Shown: positions 29,179 through 38,866, counted from the first letter of the stretch. The stretch is 64,000 nt of DNA from Corynebacterium kalidii (GCF_022869005.1 NZ_JALIEA010000011.1:468438-532437); one strand, 5' to 3'. Notes: a model not told the origin generated them from the letters alone. Translations and numbers: made by a program.

Positions 29179-30512
29179 CGTGGCCGGCCGACGGCGTCGA
29201 TGACGCGCCGTGCGGTGGAGATACCCTGCTCGATGGCACCGTCCACGACGACACCGCGCCACCCCTTGGCCCAGTCGGCGCCGGCGAAGTACAGCCGGGT
29301 GTCCGTCCTGCCGAAGTGGTGCCAGGCGTCGGCGAACTGGCCCTGCCGCAGCGTCGCCCACGCCTGCCCCGACCAGGTGTCGGCGACCCAGTCGTGCCCG
29401 GTGCAGTCCACGACCTCCAGGTCAGGGCGCCACTGGTCGACGATCTTCTGCGCGTCGTCGACGCTCTCCAGGTCGACCTGGTCGTGGTGGGACCCGAAAC
29501 CGACGCAGATCGTGGTGCCGTCGTCCATGAAGTACTCGGACCGGAACACCGCCACGGTCGCCGGTGTCGGCGCGTAGCCGATGATCCTGTGGTGTCCCTT
29601 GACCTTGATCCAGATCTTGAAGCCGGTGGAGTTCCACTTCTGGTCGATGGTGCGTTGGAGGCCCTCCGCCAGGGGAGGGGTGAAGTCGATGGTGTCCAGG
29701 GCGCCGACGGGGGCGGTGACGATGACGGCGTCCGCGGTGATCTCCTCACCGTCGGCGAGCGTCACCGTCGCCCCGGTGTCGTGGTGCTCGACCGCGGTGA
29801 CGGGGGTGTTGAGGCGGATGGGGCAGTCGAGGTCCGCGGCGATGTTCCCGTAGATCCCCCTCATCCCGTCGACCAGCTTGTACCGCAGGGTCTGTTCGTC
29901 GACGAGGGACAGCCGGTGGTCGCACAACGCCGCCCACTGCTTCGCCATCAGCGACGACCCGGTGTTCGGGTCCCCGATGTAGCCGGCGGACCAGTAGGCG
30001 TCGCACAGGTCCTGTTCCTCGCGGGTGAACTCACCGGTGCGCACCGGGTCCAGGACACTCGCCTGGTCGGCGGCGAGGAAGCGCTCACGGACCTCCGCCG
30101 GGCCGTCGAAGTCCTCCGACAGCACGTGGAGCGGGTCGTGGGGGTTCGGGAAGAACTCGCGGGAGCCCTCGAAGATCCTGCGCATCGGGGCCTCGAGCAG
30201 GTTGTCGAGGTCGGCCTCGGTGCCGCTCCTGACCTCGCCGTCGGTGACCCAGTAGGCGTCGTTGTCCACCGGGCTGGACACGATCTGCTGGCCGTAGCGG
30301 GTGATCTCGGTCCAGACGTGGGGCTGGTGCCAGTGGACCCATGTCGCCCCGAGCTCCAGGGGACGGCCCATGCGGTCGGCGGTCCACGCGCGGCCTCCGA
30401 TGCGGTCGCGGGCCTCGACGATCTCGCAGCTGAGCCCGGCGGCCTGCAGCTCGCGTGCGGCGGTCAGGCCGGCGAAGCCGGCACCGACGATGACGATGTG
30501 CGTGTCGTTCAT
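29175..30512 (-). CDS. Flavin monoamine oxidase
   Basis: 445 aa. Dinucleotide-binding IVIVGAGFAGLTAARELQAAG at the N-terminus, VEARDRIGGRAWT (FAD ribose) and LGATWVHWHQPHVW, all typical of MAO/putrescine oxidases; the C-terminal FAD site is YFAGADWAKGWRGVVVDGAIEQG. No Cys is in the usual covalent-flavin position, so FAD is probably non-covalent. Would oxidise a primary amine to aldehyde, NH3 and H2O2. In this context a tyramine- or dopamine-like amine is most likely. Shares an operon with the permease 38 nt upstream. Confidence 0.9.
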   Translation of the reverse strand: MNDTHIVIVGAGFAGLTAARELQAAGLSCEIVEARDRIGGRAWTADRMGRPLELGATWVHWHQPHVWTEITRYGQQIVSSPVDNDAYWVTDGEVRSGTEADLDNLLEAPMRRIFEGSREFFPNPHDPLHVLSEDFDGPAEVRERFLAADQASVLDPVRTGEFTREEQDLCDAYWSAGYIGDPNTGSSLMAKQWAALCDHRLSLVDEQTLRYKLVDGMRGIYGNIAADLDCPIRLNTPVTAVEHHDTGATVTLADGEEITADAVIVTAPVGALDTIDFTPPLAEGLQRTIDQKWNSTGFKIWIKVKGHHRIIGYAPTPATVAVFRSEYFMDDGTTICVGFGSHHDQVDLESVDDAQKIVDQWRPDLEVVDCTGHDWVADTWSGQAWATLRQGQFADAWHHFGRTDTRLYFAGADWAKGWRGVVVDGAIEQGISTARRVIDAVGRPR

Positions 30513-30549
30513 GGGGATGTTCCTTTCCGGTGGTGTGTCGTGACGGGGG

Positions 30550-32043
30550 TCAGTCGGGGACCTGGTCGAGGTTGTCCTGCAGCGCGGCGTAGGTCGCCGG
30601 TCGGATGCGCCGGAGGACCTCGCCCCAGACCAGGCTCCCGAGGCCCGTGGCGATGATCACGCCCGGCATCACGTAGACCAGCCACTCCGGGCCGGCACCG
30701 TCGATCATCAGGTCGAAGTTCGCCAGGATCAGGACGGCCACGACCGCCAGGCCGATGCTGGACACCAGCGGGGCGACCACCCGGGTGAAGACCCCGGCGC
30801 CGTCCTTCTGGCGCGACGACCAGACCAGGATGGCGACGCCGGTGACGGTGAGCAGGAAGACGAGACCGAAGGCCGCCGCGTTGGTCAACCAGGTGAACAG
30901 GGTGAGGACCGGGTACAGGTCGCCCAGGTCGGAACCGAGGCCGGCGACCGCGAAGACCGCCACGACCAGGAGCGAGAGTGCGGACTGGGTCAGTGACCCG
31001 GCGACCGGGGCGCCGTTGGTCCCGGAGCGGGCGAAGACCCGGGGGATGACACCGGCGCGGCCCAACGAGAAGAAGTAGCGGGCGGCGGCGTTGTGGAAGG
31101 CCAGGAGCGCGGCGATCAGGCTGGTGACGAACAGGACGGTGGCGATGTCGGACAGCACCGGGCTGCGCTCGGCCAACCAGACGAACACCAGGTCGGGGCC
31201 GTACGTCGTGGCTTCCTCGATGACCTTCCCCGGGCCGACCCCGGTCGCCAGCGCCCAGGCGGAGAACGCGTAGAACACGGCGATGACGCCGACCGCGATG
31301 TACGTCGCCCGGGGGACGGTGCGCTCCGGGTCCCGGGTCTCCTCGGAGTAGATCGCCCCGGACTCGAAGCCCATGAAGGCCGCGATGGAGAACGCCAGGA
31401 GCACGCCGATACCCGCGGTGAAGAACTGGTCGGGCAGCAGGCCCTGGGCGGTGATCCCCTCGGGGGCGTGCCCCAGTGAGAGCCCGGAGACGGCGATGAC
31501 GACGAGGAACTCGAGGACGACGAGCACGCCAATGACTTTCGCCGACAGGTCGATCTTGTTCACGCCGAGGACGGCGACGATGACCCACCCGGTCGCGCCG
31601 GCCACCCACCAGGGGACGTCCAGCCCGGTCCAGCCGGACACCGCCGCGGCGGCCGAGAAACCGAACATGCCGTAGAGGCCGATCTGCATCATGTTGTAGG
31701 AGACCAGGGCGAGGATGGCGGCGGCAATTCCCTGACGGTTTCCCAGACCCTCCGAAATATACGCGTAGAATGCGCCTGAGTTCTGTATTCTGCTGCTCAT
31801 CCGTCCGTATCCGACGGCGAAAAGGACGAGAATCACCCCGAGTGCCACATAGGCCAGTGGGGCGCCCAGCAATCCCGACACCGAGAAGGCGGTGGGGATA
31901 CCGCCCGCCAGCACGGTGAGCGGTGCCGATGCCGCGATGATGATGAAGACGAGTGATGCCGTCGACAAACGTCCACGGCGGAGAGCAGGCGCTCCTGCAG
32001 TATCGTCACCGGTGATACTCCGGTGCGTCGTGTGTTCTGCCAT
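30550..32043 (-). CDS. APC-family amino acid/amine permease
   Basis: 497 aa, about 12 membrane helices. TM1 has the unwound APC motif AASAPLTVLAGGIP, and GFESGAIYSEETRDPERTVPRATYIAVG is the conserved TM6/loop region. Upstream of, and probably co-transcribed with, the amine oxidase, so it may import the amine. Only the N-terminal end shows lower GC than the rest (AATTCC, AAATATACGCG), suggesting strain-variable or recently acquired sequence. Confidence 0.9.
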   Translation of the reverse strand: MAEHTTHRSITGDDTAGAPALRRGRLSTASLVFIIIAASAPLTVLAGGIPTAFSVSGLLGAPLAYVALGVILVLFAVGYGRMSSRIQNSGAFYAYISEGLGNRQGIAAAILALVSYNMMQIGLYGMFGFSAAAAVSGWTGLDVPWWVAGATGWVIVAVLGVNKIDLSAKVIGVLVVLEFLVVIAVSGLSLGHAPEGITAQGLLPDQFFTAGIGVLLAFSIAAFMGFESGAIYSEETRDPERTVPRATYIAVGVIAVFYAFSAWALATGVGPGKVIEEATTYGPDLVFVWLAERSPVLSDIATVLFVTSLIAALLAFHNAAARYFFSLGRAGVIPRVFARSGTNGAPVAGSLTQSALSLLVVAVFAVAGLGSDLGDLYPVLTLFTWLTNAAAFGLVFLLTVTGVAILVWSSRQKDGAGVFTRVVAPLVSSIGLAVVAVLILANFDLMIDGAGPEWLVYVMPGVIIATGLGSLVWGEVLRRIRPATYAALQDNLDQVPD

Positions 32044-32195
32044 GGTGCCACCTCATTCGGTGCTGTTTTTTGCTTTCCTTAGTCATTGTGACCCCGGACA
32101 CGGTGGTCGGGATTGACGTTGAGTGCACACGGCTTGCCGAAAAGTGCTGCTATTTTCAGGCGTGGATATGTCGTCGCAACATGACTGTGCGGAAC

Positions 32196-32236
32196 GGGAA
32201 ATATACGCGGGGAGTATTTCCCTGCAGATATTTCCC
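32196..32236. promoter_or_regulatory. GGGAAATA/TATTTCCC repeat upstream of the permease
   Basis: An 8-bp perfect inverted repeat (32196-32203 and 32215-32222, 11-nt spacer) plus a third TATTTCCC at 32229-32236, 14 bp from the second. It lies between hpaI's stop and the permease start. It could be a regulator site for the amine operon, or a hairpin ending the hpa transcript. Confidence 0.5.
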
Positions 32237-32269
32237 GCTCCGCACAGACGGACCCTCGGGGGAGAACTC

Positions 32270-33070
32270 CTACCGGTCGTTCCCCTCGAGCGGGTCGACG
32301 AAGTCCTCGGCGAGACGCCGCGCCCCGCCGGCGAGGAGCGTGACGTCGGCGCCGACGAGGACGAAGGAGGCACCGGCGTCGAGGTAGTCGCGCGCCTGGT
32401 CCGGGTTGAAGGCGTTGACCCCCACCGGTTTGCCGGCGGCGGTGAAGGCGGCGATGGCCGTCTTCACCGCGGCGACGACGTCCGGGTGGGTCTGCTGGCC
32501 GAGCAGACCCATGGACGCCGCGAGGTCACTCGGTCCGACGAACCCGGCGTCCACCCCGTCCACGCCGGCGATCGCCCCGACGTTCTCCACCGCCTCGGTC
32601 GACTCGATCTGGACGACGAGACCGACGGTCCCGGAGGCCGAACCGAGGTAGTCCTCGACCATGTTCCACCGGGAACCGCGGGCCAGGGCACTGCCGACGC
32701 CCCGGACCCCGCGCGGCGGGTAGTGCATCGCGGCCACGGCCTCCTCGGCCTGCGCGACGGTGTCGACCATCGGCACGATGATGTTCTGGGCGCCGAGGTC
32801 CAGGTACTGTTTGATCAGCACCCGGTCCACACTCGGCACGCGGACGACCGCGGTGGCGGGGTACGCGGCGGTGGCCCGCAGGAGCTCGGTGACGGTCTCC
32901 AGACCGTAGGGGGCGTGCTCGCCGTCGATGAGGACCCAGTCCAGCCCCGACCCGGCGGCGATCTCGGCGGCGACCGGCGACCCGGAGCACACCCACATCC
33001 CGACCTGGGGGCGGTCGGCCCCACGCAGCCGGTCGATGAAGGTGGGCGGCAGTTCTAGATGAAACGGCAT
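32270..33070 (-). CDS. hpaI: HpcH/HpaI-family aldolase
   Basis: 266 aa class II aldolase predicted to split 2,4-dihydroxy-hept-2-ene-1,7-dioate into pyruvate and succinate semialdehyde, the last step of the homoprotocatechuate meta pathway. Catalytic/metal residues: WVLIDGEHAPY (His), Gln/Glu in VVQIESTEAVEN and VDAGFVGPSDLAASMG. ATG 33070 lies 16 nt inside the hydratase gene; the earlier in-frame start is shadow sequence. Last gene of the hpa operon. Confidence 0.93.
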   Translation of the reverse strand: MPFHLELPPTFIDRLRGADRPQVGMWVCSGSPVAAEIAAGSGLDWVLIDGEHAPYGLETVTELLRATAAYPATAVVRVPSVDRVLIKQYLDLGAQNIIVPMVDTVAQAEEAVAAMHYPPRGVRGVGSALARGSRWNMVEDYLGSASGTVGLVVQIESTEAVENVGAIAGVDGVDAGFVGPSDLAASMGLLGQQTHPDVVAAVKTAIAAFTAAGKPVGVNAFNPDQARDYLDAGASFVLVGADVTLLAGGARRLAEDFVDPLEGNDR

Positions 33071-33840
33071 GTGATGTCTCCCAACTCGCCGAAGTCGGCG
33101 TGGACGGTGTCCCCCTGGTGCACCCACATGGGCCGGGTGAACGAACCGGCGAGGATGACGTCCCCGGCGGACAGGCTGTCGCCGTGACCGGCGAGCTTGT
33201 TGGACAACCAGGCCACACTGGTGGCCGGGTGGTTGAGGACGGCCGCCGACACGCCGGTGTCCTCGATGGTGTGGTTACGGTAGAGGAGCGCGGCGACGCG
33301 ACGCAGGTCCACGGCGTCGACGGCGACGGGGCGGCCGCCGTAGACCATGGCACCCAGGGCGGCGTTGTCGCTGATCGTGTCGACGATCGTGCGCCCCTCC
33401 ATCTCGATGCGCGAGGACAGGATCTCCAGGGCCGGTACCACGTACTCGGTGGCGCGGAGCACGTCGAAGATCGTGGTGCCGGGGCCGCGGAGGTCGTCCT
33501 TGAGGACGAAGGCCAGCTCGACCTCGATCCGGACGTTGGAGAACCGTCCGTGCTCGATCTCCGAGCCGTTGTCGTAGATCTGGTCGGCGAAGATGGCGCC
33601 GTAGTCGGGTTCGGTGATGCCGGTGGCTTCCTGCATGACCCGTGAGGTCAGGCCGATCTTCCGTCCGACGAGGCGGCGTCCGGCGGCGATGCCGCGGCGC
33701 TTCCACTCGTTCTGGACCGCGTAGGAGTCCTCCACGGTCATGTCCGGGTACTGCGCCGTCAGCCGCGGGATCATGGTGCGGCCCTCCTCGGCCGCCGCCA
33801 GATCGTCGGCGATCCTGGTGAGCGTGTCGTTGTCAAGCAC
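33055..33840 (-). CDS. hpaH: 2-oxo-hept-4-ene-1,7-dioate hydratase HpaH
   Basis: 261 aa, the size and sequence type of HpaH/MhpD hydratases: [34 protein letters not shown] and [11 protein letters not shown], with metal-binding Glu residues (VEVELA, ALEI) visible. Adds water to the dienoate before aldol cleavage. GTG start preceded by GGGAGGGAA. Follows hpaD by 64 nt and overlaps hpaI. Confidence 0.93.
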   Translation of the reverse strand: MLDNDTLTRIADDLAAAEEGRTMIPRLTAQYPDMTVEDSYAVQNEWKRRGIAAGRRLVGRKIGLTSRVMQEATGITEPDYGAIFADQIYDNGSEIEHGRFSNVRIEVELAFVLKDDLRGPGTTIFDVLRATEYVVPALEILSSRIEMEGRTIVDTISDNAALGAMVYGGRPVAVDAVDLRRVAALLYRNHTIEDTGVSAAVLNHPATSVAWLSNKLAGHGDSLSAGDVILAGSFTRPMWVHQGDTVHADFGELGDITCRFI

Positions 33841-33904
33841 GGTGGATGTTCCCTCCCGCTGGGTTCTGCTGTGTTCTCGGGCCTTCGGAGCTGGTCAGAG
33901 CCGG

Positions 33905-35008
33905 TCAGAGCTGGTGGCCGAGTTTGTACTCGCCCTTCTTCCACTCCGGCATGGACTCCTCGGTCTCGTCGCGGCGGGTGTAGGAGAACCCGTCGGCGCC
34001 GATGGTCTCCTCGAGTTCCGAGGCGTCGGTGCGCTCGGACAGGGGGACCGGGTTGCCGTCCAGGTCCAGGACCAGCGAGGCCTCGGTGTACCAGGAGGGG
34101 ACGACGGGGTTTCCCCACCAGTCCCGGCGCTGGTTGTCGTGGACGTCCCAGACCACGACCGGGTTGTCCGGGTCGCCGGTGTAGTAGTCCTGGGTGTAGA
34201 TCTCCACGCGGTGACCGTCCGGGTCACGCAGGTAGAGGTAGAAGGCGTTGGAGACGCCGTGCCGGCCGGGTCCGCGTTCGATGGCGTCGGAACGCCGCAG
34301 CGCGCCGAGCTTGTCGCAGATCGCCAGGATGTTGTGCTTCTCGTGGGTGGCGAAGGCGATGTGGTGCATACGCGGGCCGTCGCCGCCGGTCATCGCGGTG
34401 TCGTGCACGGTGGGCTTACGGCGCATCCACGCGGCGTACGTCGTCCCCTCGTCGTCGCGGATCGCCTCGGTCACGCGGAAGCCCAGTCCCTCCAGGTACT
34501 TCTCGGCCTTCGGCACGTCCGGCGTGACCTGGTTGAAGTGGTCGAGGCGGACCAGGGCGCCGGGGGTGTAGAGGTCGTAGCGCCAGGCGAGGCGGTCGAC
34601 GTGGTCGACGTCGTGGAAGAACTCGTAGGGGAAGCCCAGCGGGTCCTCGACGCGGACGGAGTCGCCGACGCCCTTGACGAAACCGGAGCGGTCGCGTTCG
34701 ACCCGGCAGCCGAGTGCGGTGTAGTAGGCCTCCGCGCGGTCCAGGTCCTCCGGGGAGCGCACGCGGTAGGAGAAGGCGGCGACCGCGGCGACGTCACCCT
34801 GGCGCAGGATGAGGTTGTGGTGGATGAACTCCTCCATACTGCGCAGGTAGACGGTGTTCTCGTCCTCCTCGGTGACGACGAGTCCCAGGACGTCGACGTA
34901 GAACTCCCGGGAGGCGGCGAGGTCGGTGACCTGCAGCTCCATTGACGCGCAGCGCAGGATGTCGGGGGGAGTGACGGACGGGGTGGGGATCGGGGTGCTG
35001 TCGGACAT
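33905..35008 (-). CDS. hpaD: Homoprotocatechuate 2,3-dioxygenase HpaD
   Basis: Extradiol ring-cleaving dioxygenase for 3,4-dihydroxyphenylacetate. 367 aa VOC-fold enzyme with two modules. Predicted metal triad His157 (RLDHFNQV), His216 (MHHIAFA) and Glu269 (HRVEIYTQDYYTGDP), close to H155/H214/E267 of the Brevibacterium fuscum enzyme. The long C-terminal lid region is present. This is the pathway-defining gene: homoprotocatechuate is the ring-cleavage substrate. Confidence 0.95.
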   Translation of the reverse strand: MSDSTPIPTPSVTPPDILRCASMELQVTDLAASREFYVDVLGLVVTEEDENTVYLRSMEEFIHHNLILRQGDVAAVAAFSYRVRSPEDLDRAEAYYTALGCRVERDRSGFVKGVGDSVRVEDPLGFPYEFFHDVDHVDRLAWRYDLYTPGALVRLDHFNQVTPDVPKAEKYLEGLGFRVTEAIRDDEGTTYAAWMRRKPTVHDTAMTGGDGPRMHHIAFATHEKHNILAICDKLGALRRSDAIERGPGRHGVSNAFYLYLRDPDGHRVEIYTQDYYTGDPDNPVVVWDVHDNQRRDWWGNPVVPSWYTEASLVLDLDGNPVPLSERTDASELEETIGADGFSYTRRDETEESMPEWKKGEYKLGHQL

Positions 35009-35072
35009 GTCAGTGGCCTTTCAGAAGAGGGACGGTGTCGTGTCGGGGTGGTGCCGGGTGCACCGGGGTGGA

Positions 35073-36596
35073 CTAGTCGGCGTCCTGCTTGCCGAAGACC
35101 GGGTTGTGGACCTCGCCGAGGTTGATGTGGACGGCCTGCTGGTCGGTGTAGAAGTCGATGGAGCGGTACCCGCCCTCGTGCCCGAGGCCGGACGCCTTCA
35201 CGCCGCCGAAGGGGGTGCGCAGGTCACGGACATTGTTGGAGTTCAGCCACACCATGCCTGCCTCGACGTTCTGGGCGAAGTTGTGGGCCCGCTTGAGGTC
35301 GTTGGTCCAGACGTAGGCGGCCAGGCCGTACCGGGTGTTGTTGGCGAGCTCCAGGGCCTCGTCGTCGGTGTCGAACGGGGTGATGGCGACGACGGGGCCG
35401 AAGATCTCCTCCTGGAAGATTCGGGCGTCCGGGGAGACGTCGGCGAAGACCGTCGGCTGGACGAAGTTGCCCTCCGGGAAGTCCGCCGGGCGGCCACCGC
35501 CGGCGACCAGGCGGCCCTCCTCCTTGCCGAGCTCGACGTAGCTCATGACCTTCTCGAAGTGCTCCGGGTGGACCAGTGCGCCGACCTCGGTGGTCTTCTC
35601 CGACGGCAGGCCCACCTTCACGCGCTTGGCCTGGGCGGCGTAGCGCTCGACGAACTCGTCGTAGATGTCGCGCTGGACCAGGATGCGGGAGCCGGCGGTG
35701 CACCGCTCGCCGTTGAGGGAGAAGACACCGAAGATGGTGGCGTCGATGGCGGTGTCCAGGTCCGCGTCGTTGAAGACGATGGCGGGCGACTTCCCGCCCA
35801 GCTCCATCGACAGGCCCTTGAGGTAGGGCGCGGCGTTGGCGAAGATGGTCTGCCCGGTCCGGGACTCGCCGGTGAAGGAGATCAGCGGGACGTCCGGGTG
35901 CCGCACGAGGGAGTCGCCGGCGAAGCCCTCCTCGCCGTAGCCGTTGACCAGGTTGAACACGCCCTTCGGCAGGCCGGCCTCCTCGAAGATGCCCGGCCAC
36001 AGGGAGGCGGACAGGGGGGTGAACTCCGCCGGCTTGAGGACCACGGTATTGCCGGTGGCGATCGCCGGGGCCAGCTTCCAGGACTCGAGCATGAACGGGG
36101 TGTTCCACGGGGTGATCAGGCCGGCGACACCGATCGGCTTGCGGTTGACGTAGTTGGCCTGGCGGCCCGGGACCTTGAAGGCGTCGTCGTGCTGGGCGAC
36201 GATCAGGTCGGCGAAGAACCGGAAGTTCTCGGCGGCACGACGGGCCTGGCCCAGCGCCTGGGAGATCGGCAGACCGGTGTCGAAGCACTCCATGGCGGCG
36301 AGCTCGTCGCTGCGGGTCTCGACGATGTCGGCGATCCTGCGCAGGATGCGGGAGCGCTCGCCCGGCAGCATCGTCGGCCACGGCCCGTCGGTGAACGCCG
36401 ACCGTGCCGCCGCGACGGCGGCGTCGATGTCGGCGGCCTTCCCGGACGACGCCTGGATGTAGGGCTCGTTGGTGACCGGGTCGAGGACGTCGAAGGTCTC
36501 GCCGTCGAGGGAGTCGACGTACTCGCCGTTGATGTAGTGGCGGATCACGTCCGGGAGGTTGTCGGGCTTGACGGTGGAGTGGTTGTCGGTGGTCAT
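35073..36596 (-). CDS. hpaE: 5-carboxymethyl-2-hydroxymuconate semialdehyde dehydrogenase HpaE
   Basis: 507 aa ALDH. Opens with VIRHYINGEYVDS; catalytic Cys in FSLNGERCTAGSR, base Glu in LSMELGGKSPAIV, Asn in LITPWNTPFM. NGERCTAGSR with EYVDSLDGETF is typical of HpaE/HpcC. ATG overlaps the gntR stop by 4 nt (ATGA). The upstream open frame is not coding. Oxidises the ring-cleavage semialdehyde to the tricarboxylate. Confidence 0.93.
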   Translation of the reverse strand: MTTDNHSTVKPDNLPDVIRHYINGEYVDSLDGETFDVLDPVTNEPYIQASSGKAADIDAAVAAARSAFTDGPWPTMLPGERSRILRRIADIVETRSDELAAMECFDTGLPISQALGQARRAAENFRFFADLIVAQHDDAFKVPGRQANYVNRKPIGVAGLITPWNTPFMLESWKLAPAIATGNTVVLKPAEFTPLSASLWPGIFEEAGLPKGVFNLVNGYGEEGFAGDSLVRHPDVPLISFTGESRTGQTIFANAAPYLKGLSMELGGKSPAIVFNDADLDTAIDATIFGVFSLNGERCTAGSRILVQRDIYDEFVERYAAQAKRVKVGLPSEKTTEVGALVHPEHFEKVMSYVELGKEEGRLVAGGGRPADFPEGNFVQPTVFADVSPDARIFQEEIFGPVVAITPFDTDDEALELANNTRYGLAAYVWTNDLKRAHNFAQNVEAGMVWLNSNNVRDLRTPFGGVKASGLGHEGGYRSIDFYTDQQAVHINLGEVHNPVFGKQDAD

Positions 36597-37300
36597 GCGT
36601 TCGGCTCCTTCGGTGGGTTGGTGGTGGAGTGGGTGATCTGGTCCCGGTAGCTGCGGCTGGTCCGCAGCCGGTGGTTCCGGGCCTCGTGTTCGATGTAGTG
36701 GGGGTCGGCCTCCGCCTCGATCAGGGCGATCAGCCGGTGGTGTTCCTTCACCGAGTCCTCGGCCCGCCGGGGTACGTAGCTGAAGGTCGAGACCCGGAAG
36801 TAGTCGAGCCGGTCCCACTCGTCGTAGACGAGTTCGACCAGACGCGCGTTCGGGCACCGGTGGAACAGGGCGGTGTGGAACTTCTGGTTGAGGGCGGTGA
36901 AGGTCTCCGGGGCGAAGTCGGAGAGCAGTCTCTCCATCTGCGCGTTGAGCTCCCGTGCCTGCCCCAGGTCGTCCGGGGTCAGGTGGGGGACCGACAGCGC
37001 CGTGGCGTGGCCCTCCAGCAGTGCCACGGACTCCATGGTCTCGAAGTACGCGTCCTGGCTGAGCGTGGAGACCCGGGCACCGACGTTGTGCTCGTAGGTG
37101 ACCAGCCCTTCCGCCTCGAGTTGCCGGATCGCCTCGCGGATCGGCACGACACTCATGTTGAGTGTCTGGGCGAGGGTGCTGAGCACCAGGCGGTGGCCCG
37201 GCTCGTACTCCCGGGTGCGGATCTTGTTCCGCAACCAGATGTAGGTCTGCTCGGCCTTGCTCAGTTTCGTACCGCTGGTCGTTCCGGTCGTGGGGGTCAT
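36593..37300 (-). CDS. GntR-family (FCD) regulator of the hpa genes
   Basis: 235 aa. Winged HTH at about residues 20-85 (RLVLSTLAQTLNMSVVPIREAIRQLEAEGLV), then a helical FCD ligand domain with metal-site His in FHTALFHR, EHHRLIALIE and EHEARNHR. Encoded inside the operon it presumably controls, with 4-nt overlaps on both sides. Two copies of ATCGTATATGAT near hpa promoters are candidate sites; FCD regulators commonly bind such NGTATACN-type boxes. Acts probably as a repressor relieved by a pathway intermediate. Confidence 0.9.
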   Translation of the reverse strand: MTPTTGTTSGTKLSKAEQTYIWLRNKIRTREYEPGHRLVLSTLAQTLNMSVVPIREAIRQLEAEGLVTYEHNVGARVSTLSQDAYFETMESVALLEGHATALSVPHLTPDDLGQARELNAQMERLLSDFAPETFTALNQKFHTALFHRCPNARLVELVYDEWDRLDYFRVSTFSYVPRRAEDSVKEHHRLIALIEAEADPHYIEHEARNHRLRTSRSYRDQITHSTTNPPKEPNA

Positions 37301-38796
37301 TGTTCCCCCGTCCCCGGTGTCTCCACCGGGTGGTCGGCCAGGTACGAACGGTAAGCCTCCCGGTTGGCGCCCACCGGTGGGAACAGGCCGTCCAGCGCCC
37401 CGCCCTCGGCGACGCGCCCGGCGACCCATTCGTCCTCGTGCTCCTTCGCGAGCGTGTCGTCGACGACCTCCTCGGCCAGGGCGCGGGGGATCACGACGAC
37501 CCCGTCGTCGTCACCGACGATGACGTCGCCGGGGACGACGGTCGCGTTGCCGCAGGCGATGGCCAGGTCACTGTCCCAGGGGACGTGCCGACGGCCGAGC
37601 ACCGCGGGGTGGGCGCCCTGGCTGAAGACCGGCAGGCCGATCTCACGGACGGCCTCGTAGTCCCGTACCCCGCCGTCGGTGACCACACCCGCGGCACCGT
37701 TGTACTGTGCCCGGAGCGCGAGGATGTCGCCCATCGTCCCGGACTCCGGCTCCCGGCGGGCCTCGATGACGAGGACCTCACCCGGGCGGACGGTGTCGAA
37801 GGCCTTCTTCTGGGCGTTGAAGCCGCCGCCGTGGGTCTGGAAGAGGTCCTCGCGGCCGGGCAGGAAGCGCAGGGTCCGGGCCGCACCGACCAGCTTCGTG
37901 CCGGTGGTCTGCGGACGGACACCTTCGATGACGACCTGGTTCAGCCCGCGCTTCCGGAGCTGCGCGGACAGACCTGCCGTGGGGGCCTGCTCCAGCTTGC
38001 TCCGCAGCTCCTCGGGCAGGGCGTAGGGGTCGGCGGGGAGACCGGCGGCTTCCGGGCTGCCCCAGGCGTCGGCGCGCTGGGTGTCGTCGATGGACGGCAG
38101 CATGCCGACGGTGTCGTCGAAGTCACCGGGACCGTCGACCACCGTGTTGCTCAGCCGCCCGGAGCTGGGGGCCCCGGGGGCGTCCGGTGCGTCGACCTCG
38201 ACCTCGACCACGTCGCCCGGCTGGATGACGGTCGACCCCGCCGGCGTGCCGGTGAGGATGACGTCGCCGGTCTCCAGGGTCATGTGCTGGGAGAGGTCGG
38301 CGACGAACTGGGCCAGGGGGAACAGGAGCTCCTCCTGCGAGGTCCGCCCCTCCTGGACGAGATCGCCGTTGACCCAGGTCCGAAGACGCAGGGCGGCGGG
38401 GTCGATGCTTCGGGCGTCGATCAACCCGGGCCCGAGCGGGGTGTAGCCGTCACGGCTCTTCGAGCGGAGGTTCGACCCCTTGTCCTGTGCCCGGTAGTCG
38501 TAGATGCCCAGGTCGTTGGACGCGGTGACGGAGGCGACGTGGTCCCAGGCCTCGTCGAGGGGGACGTTCTTCGCCGGGGTGCCGATCACCAGGGCGATCT
38601 CGCCCTCGAAGGCGAGCAGCTCGGTGCCGGCGGGGCGGACGATCTCCTGGCCCGACCCGGCCAGTGAACTGGGGGCCTTGAGGAAGTACGAGGGCTTCTT
38701 CGGCCAGCGGCCGCGCTGGCGGGCGCGTGAGTCGAAGGCGACGTGGACGGCGATGATCTTGCCTGGGTGCACCGGGGGCGGCGGGACGTTCGTCAC
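37297..38796 (-). CDS. FAH-family (HpaG-like) - RraA-fold fusion protein
   Basis: 499 aa, two enzymes in one chain. Residues about 1-225 are a fumarylacetoacetate-hydrolase fold (FEGEIALVIGTPAKNV, SNDLGIYDYR, YTPLGPGLIDAR, GDVILTGTPAG), as in the HpaG isomerase/decarboxylase. Residues about 260-490 are an RraA/HMG-aldolase-like domain (GTKLVGAARTLRF, GDILALRAQYNGAAGVVTDGGVRDYEAV, DDDGVVVIP). GTG start with AGGAG. First gene of the hpa operon. The FAH part likely decarboxylates (and/or isomerises) the HpaE product; the RraA part could assist, but its reaction is unknown. Confidence 0.88.
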   Translation of the reverse strand: MTNVPPPPVHPGKIIAVHVAFDSRARQRGRWPKKPSYFLKAPSSLAGSGQEIVRPAGTELLAFEGEIALVIGTPAKNVPLDEAWDHVASVTASNDLGIYDYRAQDKGSNLRSKSRDGYTPLGPGLIDARSIDPAALRLRTWVNGDLVQEGRTSQEELLFPLAQFVADLSQHMTLETGDVILTGTPAGSTVIQPGDVVEVEVDAPDAPGAPSSGRLSNTVVDGPGDFDDTVGMLPSIDDTQRADAWGSPEAAGLPADPYALPEELRSKLEQAPTAGLSAQLRKRGLNQVVIEGVRPQTTGTKLVGAARTLRFLPGREDLFQTHGGGFNAQKKAFDTVRPGEVLVIEARREPESGTMGDILALRAQYNGAAGVVTDGGVRDYEAVREIGLPVFSQGAHPAVLGRRHVPWDSDLAIACGNATVVPGDVIVGDDDGVVVIPRALAEEVVDDTLAKEHEDEWVAGRVAEGGALDGLFPPVGANREAYRSYLADHPVETPGTGEQ

Positions 38797-38866
38797 GTGG
38801 ATCTCCTAAGCGAAGAATGTCGGCGGAATGTCATTGGGTGTTGCCGGGTGTTGCCAACTAGCCCAA

